Translations under genes and position numbers: made by a program
NCBI RefSeq assembly: GCF_000949135.2
Contig: NZ_JTAN02000019.1
Span: forward strand, 682,001-746,000
DNA: 64,000 nucleotides
Source: Burkholderia sp. USMB20
Lineage (GTDB): Bacteria > Pseudomonadota > Gammaproteobacteria > Burkholderiales > Burkholderiaceae
Reading direction: 5' to 3'
The notes under the pieces: generated by a model
The model's input: the letters and a program-made list of their open reading frames with translations, nothing else
Databases searched by the model: none
What the model was told of the DNA's origin: nothing
In this document: one piece after another, positions 38,946-47,237 of the stretch
How the letters are laid out: every line of letters begins with the position of its first letter
Numbering within the stretch: position 1 is the stretch's first letter

Positions 38946-40190
38946 TCAGCCGAAGCGCGCGGGCCGGTACGGATGGGGATCGATGAAGGTCGGCGCGCCC
39001 GTCATCATCTCGGCGAGCAGACGCCCGGTCGCGGGGCCGAGCGTGAGCCCGTGGTGACAGTGGCCGAACGCGAACCACAGATGACGATGGCGCGGCGCAG
39101 GCCCGATCACGGGCCGCATGTCGGGCGTGCACGGCCGCATCCCGAGCCACGGCCCCGGATCGAGCCGCTCGCCGATGCCGAACGCGTCGCGCGCCAGCGG
39201 CTCGGCACGCGCGAGCTGCACGCCGGTCGGCGGCGCGCCGCGCAACGCGATCTCGACGCCGGTCGTGAGCCGCAGGCGGCCGCCTTCCATCGGCGCGACG
39301 ACGAAACCCTCCTCGGTATCGCACACGGGCACGTTCAGCGGCGCGCGGGTCGGCCGGTAATGCATGTGATAGCCGCGCTTCGCGCGCAGCGGAATCCGGT
39401 AGCCGAGCGGCGCGAACACGTGATCGGACCACGGCCCGAGCGCAACCACGGCCGAACGGGCCGCAATCGGCCCATGCTCGGTATCGACCTGCCAGCCGTC
39501 GCGCACCTGCGCGAGCGTCGTCGCGTCGCCTCGCACGAACGTGCCGCCGTCGCGCTCGAACAGCCGCGCGTACGCCTTCGTGAGGCCGCCGGGGCTCGAC
39601 ACCGTCTTCGGGTCCTGCCAGTGGAATGCGCCGCAGAACGCGTCGCCGATGCCGGGCTCGCGTTCGCGCAACGCGCGCGCGTCGAGCACACTCATCCGCA
39701 ACCCGTGCGCGTCGGCCACCCGCTGCTGCACGCGCGTTTCCGCGTCGAACAGCGCGGGCGAACGGAACGCCTCGATCCACCCGCCGTCATGCACGAGCGG
39801 CTGCGCGTCGGTGCGCGCGATCAGCGCGTCGTGCTCGACGACGCTCGCCGCGACGAGCGGCAGCATGTCGCGTGCGGCAGCCGCGAGCCGCTGCGGCGAC
39901 GATTCGCGCCAGAAACGCGCAAGCCAGCCCGCATACGCGGGCAATGCTTTGTAGTCCCAATAGAGATCGACCGAGCGGTTGCGTGCGTAGCGCAGCAGCG
40001 TGCCGAGCCGGCGCGGGAACGCGTACGGCACGACCGACGAGCGCTCGATCAGCCCCGCATTGCCGTGGCTCGTTTCCTCGCCGGGCGCGCGCCGGTCGAC
40101 GAGCGCGACACGCAGCCCGCGATCCTGCAGATGCAGCGCCGACGACACGCCGACGATGCCGGCCCCCAGAACGATGACGTCGAAATCCAT
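38946..40190 (-). CDS. FAD-dependent D-amino acid dehydrogenase / oxidase, DadA family
   Basis: A 414-residue flavoprotein starting MDFDVIVLGAGIVGVSSALHL, the FAD Rossmann motif, with RAKRGYHMHY, VVAPMEGGRLRLTTGVEIA and the C-terminal GMRPCTPDMRPVIGPAPRHRHLWFAFGHCHHGLTLGPATG typical of DadA-like dehydrogenases. It should oxidise a D-amino or imino acid and pass electrons to the respiratory chain. Its neighbours are a solute-binding protein upstream on the same strand and a divergent ornithine-cyclodeaminase family gene, suggesting a catabolic unit. The exact substrate (D-Glu, D-hydroxyproline, D-Pro) is not visible. Confidence 0.85.
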   Translation of the reverse strand: MDFDVIVLGAGIVGVSSALHLQDRGLRVALVDRRAPGEETSHGNAGLIERSSVVPYAFPRRLGTLLRYARNRSVDLYWDYKALPAYAGWLARFWRESSPQRLAAAARDMLPLVAASVVEHDALIARTDAQPLVHDGGWIEAFRSPALFDAETRVQQRVADAHGLRMSVLDARALREREPGIGDAFCGAFHWQDPKTVSSPGGLTKAYARLFERDGGTFVRGDATTLAQVRDGWQVDTEHGPIAARSAVVALGPWSDHVFAPLGYRIPLRAKRGYHMHYRPTRAPLNVPVCDTEEGFVVAPMEGGRLRLTTGVEIALRGAPPTGVQLARAEPLARDAFGIGERLDPGPWLGMRPCTPDMRPVIGPAPRHRHLWFAFGHCHHGLTLGPATGRLLAEMMTGAPTFIDPHPYRPARFG

Positions 40191-40257
40191 GCTTCCCCGT
40201 ACTGCGTCGAGATTCGGTGCGACGCGCGCCGGCACCGCGGCCGGCGCGCGGCCTGGC

Positions 40258-41037
40258 TTACTTCGCGACGATGTCGCGCTTGAAATACTTCTGCGACAGC
40301 GCGCTCAGCGTGCCGTCCTTCTTCAGCGCGTCGAGCGCGCCGACGATCTTCGCCTGCAGCGCCTTGTCGCCCTTGCGCAACCCGAAGCCGGTGCCTTCGC
40401 CGAGCGTCGCGGGATCCTTCAGCGGCTCGCCGACGATCTGGTAGTCGCGGCCGGCCGGCTTGTCGAGGAAACCGTCCTGCGCGGTCTGCGCTTCCTGCAC
40501 GGCCGCGTCGAGACGACCGGCGACGAGATCGGCATAGATCTGGTCCTGGTCCTGATACGACACGACGTCCACGCCCGCATTGGCCCAGTGCGCCTTCAGG
40601 AAATCCTCCTGCGACGAGCCCTGCAGCACGCCGACGTGCTTGCCGCGCAGGCTCGCGGTATCGGGCCGCAGCGGCGAGCCGCGGTGCGCGACCATCACGA
40701 TCGGCACCACGTAGATCGCCGGCGTGAAATCGATGCTCTGCTTGCGCTTCGCGGTGATGTTCATCGCCGAATTGATCGCGTCGAACTTGCGCGCCTGCAG
40801 CGCCGGGATCAGCCCGTCGAACGCATTCTCGACCCACACGCACTTCATGTTCAGCTTCGCGCAGACGGCATTGCCGACGTCGACGTCGAAACCCTGCAGT
40901 TGGCCGGCCGGCGTCTTGCTCTCGAACGGCGGATAGGCGGCTTCGATCCCGAAGCGCAGCGTGGTCTGTTCCGCGTGGGCGGTGACGGCCGCGCACGCAA
41001 GCGCCGCGACGGCGCAGAGGGAAAGCTTCCAGTTCAT
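40258..41037 (-). CDS. Amino-acid ABC transporter substrate-binding protein (orphan)
   Basis: A 259-residue periplasmic family 3 binding protein: signal peptide MNWKLSLCAVAALACAAVTAHAE, then TTLRFGIEAAYPPFESKTPAGQLQGFDVD, KFDAINSAMNITAKRKQSIDFT and GTGFGLRKGDKAL. It binds a polar amino acid. No permease or ATPase gene is nearby, so it must work with subunits encoded elsewhere or act as a sensor. It is transcribed 67 bases ahead of the DadA-like oxidase gene, from the region carrying TAGACT palindromes. Confidence 0.9.
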   Translation of the reverse strand: MNWKLSLCAVAALACAAVTAHAEQTTLRFGIEAAYPPFESKTPAGQLQGFDVDVGNAVCAKLNMKCVWVENAFDGLIPALQARKFDAINSAMNITAKRKQSIDFTPAIYVVPIVMVAHRGSPLRPDTASLRGKHVGVLQGSSQEDFLKAHWANAGVDVVSYQDQDQIYADLVAGRLDAAVQEAQTAQDGFLDKPAGRDYQIVGEPLKDPATLGEGTGFGLRKGDKALQAKIVGALDALKKDGTLSALSQKYFKRDIVAK

Positions 41038-41162
41038 GACGATGTCCTTCGATTCCGGATTGAGGCGATGAAGACCGTTCGCGCGACGCCGTCGCCGGGC
41101 GCCGGATCGGCATGCGATGCATGCCGGCCGCCGGGCGGCAACATGCCGGTCCGCATGTGAAA

Positions 41163-41191
41163 TATAGACTCCTAGTCTACTATAGACTATA
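41163..41191. promoter_or_regulatory. Triple half-site operator (TAGACT / AGTCTA / TAGACT)
   Basis: Three hexamers spaced by 3 bases each: TAGACT at 41165-41170, AGTCTA at 41174-41179 and TAGACT at 41183-41188. Adjacent pairs form two overlapping palindromes. The array lies 126 bases upstream of the solute-binding protein gene in the divergent gap, and a further copy lies at 41331-41343, which strongly suggests a regulator binding site. Confidence 0.65.
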
Positions 41192-41329
41192 GGGGATACG
41201 ATAATCGTGGCCTCGGTGCTGCCCATCGAGAACCCGTCGATTACGCAAAATGCCGTTGATTCATCGAGGTTTTTTCGACTGACGGCGGCTCGGGCCTGTC
41301 CTGAAAAGAAAAACTCACCCGACTTCTTT

Positions 41330-41345
41330 TGTCTATATTAGACTT
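41330..41345. promoter_or_regulatory. Second TAGAC palindrome near the cyclodeaminase-family gene
   Basis: GTCTA (41331-41335), three bases TAT, and TAGAC (41339-41343) repeat the half-site and the 3-base spacing seen at 41163-41191. It is about 72 bases before the plus-strand gene at 41417, so one regulator could control both directions. Confidence 0.6.
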
Positions 41346-41416
41346 TTAATCCATCACGAACATCGCCGGACGCCCGCTTTCGAGACTGTCCTGTCCGGCC
41401 CGACCGGAGAAGTTCC

Positions 41417-42379
41417 ATGACGCAACCCGCCCCGACCCTGCCGCTGACCGTCGACGAAGCCGCGGTGCGCGCGGCGCTGCCGTCGCTCGACGTGCTCGGC
41501 ACGCTGCGCCGCATGTTCGCGTCGCTCGCCTCGGCCCGCGCGGTGCAGCCGCCGCAAACCCTCACGCTGTTCCCCGAGCAGGCCGGCGATTTCATCACGT
41601 ATCTCGGCGCGCTCGCCGACGAGCAAGTGTTCGGCGCGAAGCTGTCGCCATACGTCGTGACGGGCGGCAAACCGATCGTCACGGCGTGGACCGCGCTGAT
41701 GTCGATGCGCACCGGGCAGCCGCTGATGTGGTGCGACGCGGGGCTGCTGACGGTCGAGCGCACGGCCGGCACGACGGCGCTCGCGGTCGACTGCCTCGCG
41801 CCGCGCGACGCGCGCCGGCTCGCCGTGATCGGCGCGGGCGCGGTGGGCCTCGCACATCTGCGCCATACGGCGGCATTGCGCGACTGGGCATCGATCAGCG
41901 TCCATTCGCCCGCGCTCGCCGGCGACCCGGCGCTGCAGGCGACGCTCGCGCGGATCGATCCGCGCGCCCGTGCGGCCGCCAGCGTCGAGGCGTGCGTGCG
42001 CGACGCGGACGTCGTGATGCTGTGCACGTCGTCGGGCACGCCGGTGCTCGCCGACGGCATGCTCACGCGCCCTGCGCTCGTCACGTCGATCAGCACCAAC
42101 GTCGCGCGCGCGCACGAGATCCCGCCGGCATGGTTGCCCGACATGGACGTGTACTGCGACTACCGGCACACGACGCCCGCGAGCGCGGGCGAGATGCAGA
42201 TCGCGGCGGCCGGGCACGGCTGGACGCCGGAGCGGATCGTCGGCGACCTGCCCGCGCTCGTCGCGGGCACCTGCGCGGCGCCGTCGCGCACGCGTCACGC
42301 GTTCTTCCGCTCGATCGGCCTCGGGCTCGAGGACATCGCGATCGCACACGCGCTGTACATGCATCTGACGCGCGCATGA
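41417..42379 (+). CDS. Ornithine cyclodeaminase / mu-crystallin family protein
   Basis: A 320-residue NAD(P)-dependent enzyme with FGAKLSPYVVTGG, TWTALMSMRTGQPLMWCDAGLLTVERTAGTTALA (substrate side) and LAVIGAGAVGLAHLRH (Rossmann). Members include ornithine cyclodeaminase, delta1-pyrroline-2-carboxylate / delta1-piperideine-2-carboxylate reductase and alanine dehydrogenase. Next to a DadA-like oxidase, whose product could be a cyclic imine, a reductase role is attractive but unproven. It begins the plus-strand unit that also contains the regulator. Confidence 0.85.
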   Translation: MTQPAPTLPLTVDEAAVRAALPSLDVLGTLRRMFASLASARAVQPPQTLTLFPEQAGDFITYLGALADEQVFGAKLSPYVVTGGKPIVTAWTALMSMRTGQPLMWCDAGLLTVERTAGTTALAVDCLAPRDARRLAVIGAGAVGLAHLRHTAALRDWASISVHSPALAGDPALQATLARIDPRARAAASVEACVRDADVVMLCTSSGTPVLADGMLTRPALVTSISTNVARAHEIPPAWLPDMDVYCDYRHTTPASAGEMQIAAAGHGWTPERIVGDLPALVAGTCAAPSRTRHAFFRSIGLGLEDIAIAHALYMHLTRA

Positions 42380-42510
42380 GCGGCACGCGCACGCGGGGCC
42401 GATACAATGGCGCAACCGCCGCGGCGGCAGCGCGGGGGCGCACGGGCGAGCCGGTGGACGGCACGCCGGCGCGCCGTACCGACGCACCGCCCGGCTCCCG
42501 CTCACCCGAG

Positions 42511-43170
42511 ATGGCGATTCCGATGCGCAAGAAGCAATCCCCCGTCAAAGACCTGCTGCTCACCCGCTACGCACCGATCGCCGACGGCATCGCGGCGCTG
42601 TTCTTCCCGTACGCGGAAGTCGTGATCCACGACCTGCACGACCAGACCGTGCTGTACCTCGCGAACAACCTGTCGAAGCGCGAGGTCGGCGACGATTCGG
42701 CGCTCGAGGAAATCGATCATTCGGCGCGCGAGCGCGTGATCGGCCCGTACGAGAAACTGAACTGGGACGGCCGGCGCATGCGTTGCGTGAGCAACGTGCT
42801 GTTCGACGACGAAGGCCGGCCGGCCGGGATGATGTGCATCAACTTCAACATCGCGGTGTTCGACGACGTCCGCGCGACGCTCGACGTGTTCATCAAGGGC
42901 GCGGGCATCGTCGCGCAACCGGACGAGCTGTTCCGCGACGACTGGCAGGAGCGCATCAACACGTTCCTGCACGGCTGGCTGCGCGAGCGGCAGGTCGGCC
43001 TGAACGGCCTCACGCGCGAGCACCGGCGCGAGCTCGTCGAGGCGCTTTATGCGGAAGGCGCGTTCCGCGGCAAGAGCGCCGCGAACTACGTCGCGAACGT
43101 GCTCGGGATGGGGCGCGCGACCGTCTACAAGCACCTGAAGCATCTGAAGGAAACGCAGGGCGACGTGTGA
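42511..43170 (+). CDS. YheO-like PAS/HTH transcriptional regulator
   Basis: A 219-residue regulator. The N-terminal YheO-like PAS domain (residues ~15-120: APIADGIAALFFPYAEVVIHDL, GDDSALEE, NVLFDDEGRPAGMMCINFN) is joined to a C-terminal HTH (residues ~165-215: LTREHRRELVEALYAEGAFRGKSAANYVANVLGMGRATVYKHLKHL). The frame is open far upstream over the previous gene; ATG 42511 is used, with 42523 as an alternative. It is the best candidate for binding the TAGACT palindromes in the divergent gap and sensing the amino acid substrate. Confidence 0.85.
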   Translation: MAIPMRKKQSPVKDLLLTRYAPIADGIAALFFPYAEVVIHDLHDQTVLYLANNLSKREVGDDSALEEIDHSARERVIGPYEKLNWDGRRMRCVSNVLFDDEGRPAGMMCINFNIAVFDDVRATLDVFIKGAGIVAQPDELFRDDWQERINTFLHGWLRERQVGLNGLTREHRRELVEALYAEGAFRGKSAANYVANVLGMGRATVYKHLKHLKETQGDV

Positions 43171-43234
43171 GCGGCGGGTGCTGCGGGCGTGGTTGCCTGG
43201 TCGCCAAGCTTGCGGCCTTCACTGCTCCCCGCTC

Positions 43235-43325
43235 GCCGTTCGCCGTTCGCCGTTCGCCGTTCGCCGTTCGCCGTTCGCCGTTCGCCGTTCGCCGCTCACC
43301 GTTCACCGTTCACCGTTCACCGTTC
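43235..43325. repeat. 13-unit heptanucleotide tandem repeat
   Basis: Eight perfect copies of GCCGTTC (43235-43290), one GCCGCTC, then four ACCGTTC copies (43298-43325), head to tail without gaps. It lies 64 bases after the stop of the YheO-like gene and about 160 bases before the DsbA-family gene, in a 316-base intergenic region. Such microsatellites slip easily, so copy number may vary among strains and alter spacing between the two genes' signals. Confidence 0.95.
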
Positions 43326-43486
43326 ACCATCACTGACATCGGCCCCGCTACCGGTTCGCGCGGTCCGTGACTATGCTTCGTGATACGTCAGGGCCGGCCC
43401 GGTCCACCCGGGCCAGCCCACATCGAAGCGTCGAAGCACAAAATGCTATAGTCCCGGTTACATTTATTTGCCGCCCCGGACCACCC

Positions 43487-44221
43487 ATGACGACCACCCC
43501 CGCCCCGACTGCCCGCCCGATCCTGACCGTCGAAATCTGGTCCGACCTGATCTGCCCGTGGTGCTGGATCGGCAAGCGCCGCTTCGACGAGGCGCTCGCC
43601 GCATTCGCGCACGCGGAGCACGTCGACGTCGCGTTGCGTGCGTACCGGCTGATGCCGGGCCAGCCGGTCGAACCGGTGGAGGCGATGCTCGCGGGCAAGT
43701 ACCGGATGTCGCCCGCGCAGGTCGACCAGATGTTGCGCCAGGTGACCGACGCGGCAGCGAGCGTCGGGCTGAGCTACGACCTGCCCGGCACGTTCGTCGG
43801 CGACACGCTCGACGGCCATCGGCTCGTGAAGCTTGCGGAAGCCACCGGCCGCGCCCATGTGCTGACCGAGCGCCTGTACCGCGCCTATTTCTGCGAGCAC
43901 GGCTCGCTGTTCGACCATGCGGCGCTGATCGACTTCGCGGTCGAAGCGGGGCTCGAGCGCTCGGCCGTCGAAGCCGTGCTGCGCAGCGATGCATACCGTG
44001 ACGAAGTCGAGGCCGACATCGCGCGCGCCGCGCAGATCGGCGGACGCGGCGTGCCGCTGTTCGTGTTCGGCGGCCGCTACGCGGTATCGGGCGCGCAGCC
44101 GGCCGACGTGTTCGCGCAGGCGCTCGAGCAGGCATGGCGCGACGGCGCCATCGTCGAATTCGCCGGCGACGACGCCGCCGCATGCGGCCCCGACGGCTGC
44201 GAACTCCCGCCGCTCGGATAA
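43487..44221 (+). CDS. DsbA family / FrnE-like oxidoreductase
   Basis: A 244-residue thioredoxin-fold protein with an inserted helical domain. The active site is CPWC (Cys23, Cys26) within EIWSDLICPWCWIGK, typical of the FrnE/polyketide subgroup, and the cis-Pro region is GRGVPLFVF. There is no signal peptide, so it acts in the cytoplasm. An additional C-terminal pair, Cys233 and Cys238 (CGPDGC), sits just before the end. ATG 43487 gives the normal start; upstream in-frame codons run into the intergenic repeat area. It precedes a drug-efflux gene by 127 bases. Confidence 0.88.
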   Translation: MTTTPAPTARPILTVEIWSDLICPWCWIGKRRFDEALAAFAHAEHVDVALRAYRLMPGQPVEPVEAMLAGKYRMSPAQVDQMLRQVTDAAASVGLSYDLPGTFVGDTLDGHRLVKLAEATGRAHVLTERLYRAYFCEHGSLFDHAALIDFAVEAGLERSAVEAVLRSDAYRDEVEADIARAAQIGGRGVPLFVFGGRYAVSGAQPADVFAQALEQAWRDGAIVEFAGDDAAACGPDGCELPPLG

Positions 44222-44348
44222 CGTCCGGCGCGGCGCGACACGCGCCGCCGCTACGCGTCGCTCCTGCCACAAACCGGCAGGAAGCGCACGCGAACGACGT
44301 CTACAATTCAGCCTTTCAAATAACGATCTGAGAGAAGGCTGCCAGCCC

Positions 44349-45788
44349 ATGACCCACGGGATCCACGGCGAGAAGCGCTGGTACGCGCTGATCGTCCTCT
44401 GCCTCGGCGTGCTGATGATCGTGCTCGACAGCACGATCGTAAACGTTGCACTGCCGTCGATCAGCACCGACCTCCATTTCACCGAGACGGCCCTCGTGTG
44501 GGTCGTCAACGCCTACCTGCTGACGTTCGGCGGCTGCCTGCTGCTCGGCGGCCGGCTCGGCGACCTGTACGGCCAGCGGCGCATGTTCCTCGCGGGCCTC
44601 GTCGTGTTCACGCTCGCGTCGCTCGCCTGCGGCCTCGCGCAATCGCAGACGATGCTGATCGCCGCGCGCGCGGTGCAGGGCTTCGGCGGCGCGATCGTGT
44701 CGGCCGTGTCGCTGTCGCTGATCATGAACCTGTTCACCGAGCCAGGCGAACGGGCACGCGCGATGGGCGTCTACGGTTTCGTCTGCGCGGGCGGTGGCAG
44801 CATCGGCGTACTGCTCGGCGGGCTCTTGACGAGCACGCTGTCGTGGCACTGGATCTTCCTGGTCAACCTGCCGATCGGCATCGCCGTCTACGCGATGTGC
44901 GTCGCGCTGCTGCCGCGCCTGCGCGCGCCGGCCGGCGCCGCGCGGCTCGACGTCGCGGGCGCGATCACCGTGACCGCGTCGCTGATGCTCGCGGTCTACG
45001 GGATCGTCGGCGGCAACGAGGCCGGCTGGCTGTCTACGCAAACCGTCGTGCTGATCGGCGCGGCCGTCGTGCTGCTCGCGCTGTTCGTCGCGATCGAGGC
45101 GCGCGTCGCGCATCCGCTGATGCCGCTCACGCTGTTCGCCGCGCGCAACGTCGCGCTCGCGAACGTGATCGGCGTGCTGTGGGCGGCCGCGATGTTCGCG
45201 TGGTTCTTCCTGTCCGCGCTCTACATGCAGCGCGTGCTCGGCTACGGACCGCTGCAGGTCGGGCTCGCGTTCCTGCCGGCGAACCTGATCATGGCCGCGT
45301 TCTCGCTCGGGCTGTCGGCGCGGATCGTGATGCGTTTCGGCATCCGCGGCCCGATCGCCGCCGGCCTGCTGATCGCGGCGTGCGGCCTCGCGCTGTTCGC
45401 GCGCGCGCCGGCCGACGGCAGCTTCGTCTGGCACGTGCTGCCGGGCATGACGCTGCTCGGCATCGGCGCGGGCGTCGCGTTCAATCCGGTGCTGCTCGCC
45501 GCGATGAGCGACGTCGACCCGGCCGATTCCGGGCTCGCGTCGGGCATCGTCAACACCGCGTTCATGATGGGCGGCGCGCTCGGCCTCGCCGTGCTCGCGA
45601 GCCTCGCGGCCGCGCGCACCGATGCGCTCGCGGCGGCACACGCCGCGCCGCTCGACGCGCTGAACGGCGGCTACCACGCCGCGTTCGCGGTCGGCGCCGC
45701 ATTTGCGGCCGCGGCCGGGCTGCTCGGCCTCGCGCTGCGCATCCGCCGCCAGGACGCCGTTGCGGGCGCCGGCCCCGCAATGCATTGA
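44349..45788 (+). CDS. MFS drug efflux pump, DHA2 (EmrB/QacA) family, 14 TM
   Basis: A 479-residue transporter beginning MTHGIHGEKRWYALIVLCLGVLMIVLDSTIVNVALPSI, the motif D1 region of DHA2 pumps, with GGRLGDLYGQRRMF (motif A), ARAVQGFGGAIVSAVSLS and GSIGVLLGGLLTSTLSWHWIFLVNLPIG (motif C). About 14 helices are predicted by eye. It exports toxic compounds with proton antiport at the inner membrane; the substrate is unknown. The longer frame upstream covers the DsbA-family gene and is rejected. Confidence 0.92.
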   Translation: MTHGIHGEKRWYALIVLCLGVLMIVLDSTIVNVALPSISTDLHFTETALVWVVNAYLLTFGGCLLLGGRLGDLYGQRRMFLAGLVVFTLASLACGLAQSQTMLIAARAVQGFGGAIVSAVSLSLIMNLFTEPGERARAMGVYGFVCAGGGSIGVLLGGLLTSTLSWHWIFLVNLPIGIAVYAMCVALLPRLRAPAGAARLDVAGAITVTASLMLAVYGIVGGNEAGWLSTQTVVLIGAAVVLLALFVAIEARVAHPLMPLTLFAARNVALANVIGVLWAAAMFAWFFLSALYMQRVLGYGPLQVGLAFLPANLIMAAFSLGLSARIVMRFGIRGPIAAGLLIAACGLALFARAPADGSFVWHVLPGMTLLGIGAGVAFNPVLLAAMSDVDPADSGLASGIVNTAFMMGGALGLAVLASLAAARTDALAAAHAAPLDALNGGYHAAFAVGAAFAAAAGLLGLALRIRRQDAVAGAGPAMH

Positions 45789-46071
45789 CGGCCGTCCGGC
45801 CTGAATCGGGGCGAGTTCCGCCCCGCCGCACCCGATGGCCCGCCATCGGCGTCGCAACCCGGCAACGGCGGCACGTCGCCCCGCCCCGCCCGGCCCCGCG
45901 CCTGTTCAAACGTGCGTTTGACCCGCCGCGAACGGCCCGTCCGGCCGGCCTCCCTGGCCGATTTTTAACGTAGTCGTACACCGAAGCGCCACTTTTGCGA
46001 CAATGGCAGACTTTGATGCGCGCGCCGCGGCCGCGCGCCGCCGCCGAACGCCGCATAACCGCCTGCTTCCG

Positions 46072-46860
46072 ATGTCGCTTCCCCATATCGATCTGCTGTA
46101 CTCCCTGTCCGGCCTGTTCGTCGGCGTTCTCGTCGGCCTGACGGGCGTCGGCGGCGGTTCGCTGATGACGCCGATCCTCGTGCTGCTGTTCGGCGTCCAC
46201 CCCGCGACAGCGGTCGGCACCGATCTGCTGTACGCGGCCGCGACCAAGGCCACCGGCACCCTCGTCCACGGACTGAAGGGGTCGATCGACTGGCGCATCA
46301 CCGGCCGGCTCGCGGCCGGCAGCGTCCCGGCCGCGGCCGTCACGCTGTGGCTGCTGCACACGCACGGGATGAACTCGCCCGGCACCGCGCGAATGATCCA
46401 GCTGGTGCTCGGCATCGCGCTGCTGCTCACGTCGCTCGCACTGATCTTCCGGCCGCAGCTGACCGCGCTCGCCGCGCGCAACCCGCTCCCGCCGAATCCC
46501 GCGCGCACGTTCTGGTCGACCGTGCTGACGGGCGCCGTGCTCGGCGCGCTCGTGTCGATGACGTCGGTCGGCGCCGGCGCGATCGGCGTCACCGTGCTGT
46601 TGCTGCTGTACCCGCTGCTCGCGACCGCGCGCATCGTCGGCTCCGACATCGCGCACGCGGTGCCGCTCACGCTCGTCGCCGGCATGGGCCACTGGCTGCT
46701 CGGCTCCGTCGACTGGTCGATGCTGCTGTCGCTGCTGCTCGGCTCGCTGCCCGGCATCGTGCTCGGCAGCCTGCTGTCGGCGCGCGCGCCCGAGCGGCTG
46801 CTGCGCAACCTGCTCGCCTCGACGCTCGTCGCGGTCGGCGTGCGGCTCGTGCTCGCGTAA
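46072..46860 (+). CDS. TauE/SafE family sulfite/anion exporter
   Basis: A 262-residue membrane protein with about eight helices and two related halves: LFVGVLVGLTGVGGGSLMTPILVLLFGVHPATAVGTDLLYAAATK and the second-half TGAVLGALVSMTSVGAGAIGVTVLLLLYP. The family exports sulfite, sulfoacetate or other organic anions or takes up small carboxylates. ATG 46072 starts close to the first helix; an in-frame ATG at 46003 would add 23 arginine-rich residues that do not look conserved. Confidence 0.88.
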   Translation: MSLPHIDLLYSLSGLFVGVLVGLTGVGGGSLMTPILVLLFGVHPATAVGTDLLYAAATKATGTLVHGLKGSIDWRITGRLAAGSVPAAAVTLWLLHTHGMNSPGTARMIQLVLGIALLLTSLALIFRPQLTALAARNPLPPNPARTFWSTVLTGAVLGALVSMTSVGAGAIGVTVLLLLYPLLATARIVGSDIAHAVPLTLVAGMGHWLLGSVDWSMLLSLLLGSLPGIVLGSLLSARAPERLLRNLLASTLVAVGVRLVLA

Positions 46861-47127
46861 GCGGCGCAACTGCCGCCCGCCACGGCAGACACCGCCGTCT
46901 TCCCGCCCCTGACGAAAGAGATCGGCACGATTTGTCGGTGGAGAATTTCCCTCGATACAGGGACGTGCATCCCCTTTCGAGGATCAAGCCGCTGGGAATC
47001 TCACGCGGATCCGACAACGCCCCGTCGGTCGACGACTCACGGGCACCGTTGAAGATCACAGCATCGCGAGCCACATGCGCGATGTGATGCATGACCGGCC
47101 AGCACGCGACGCCGGCACCCCCGCCGC
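46861..47127. other. Intergenic region between tauE-like and S10 peptidase genes
   Basis: No credible gene. The only structure noted is an imperfect hairpin at 46950-46982 (CCTCGA pairing with TCGAGG, inner GGGA with TCCC) without a U tract, 90 bases after the TauE stop. It could be a weak terminator. Confidence 0.4.
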
Positions 47128-47164
47128 AAAAAAAAACGGCCCGACCGGCCTGCGCCGATCGGGC
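47128..47164 (-). terminator. Intrinsic terminator after the S10 peptidase gene
   Basis: On the minus strand GCCCGA (47164-47159) pairs with TCGGGC (47144-47139), with inner CGG/CCG pairing, and is followed by nine T residues (the A run at 47136-47128). Confidence 0.82.
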
Positions 47165-47237
47165 TGTCGTCCATCCGGGGCCTCGCGAACTCGGGCCGCC
47201 CGGCGCACGGCCGGGCAGCGCAAGTCGCTCGCGCTCC

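Noticed and set aside
43235-43325. Possible CRISPR or iteron origin
   Set aside because: Repeat units are 7 bases, contiguous and without spacers, and no replication initiator or cas gene is nearby.
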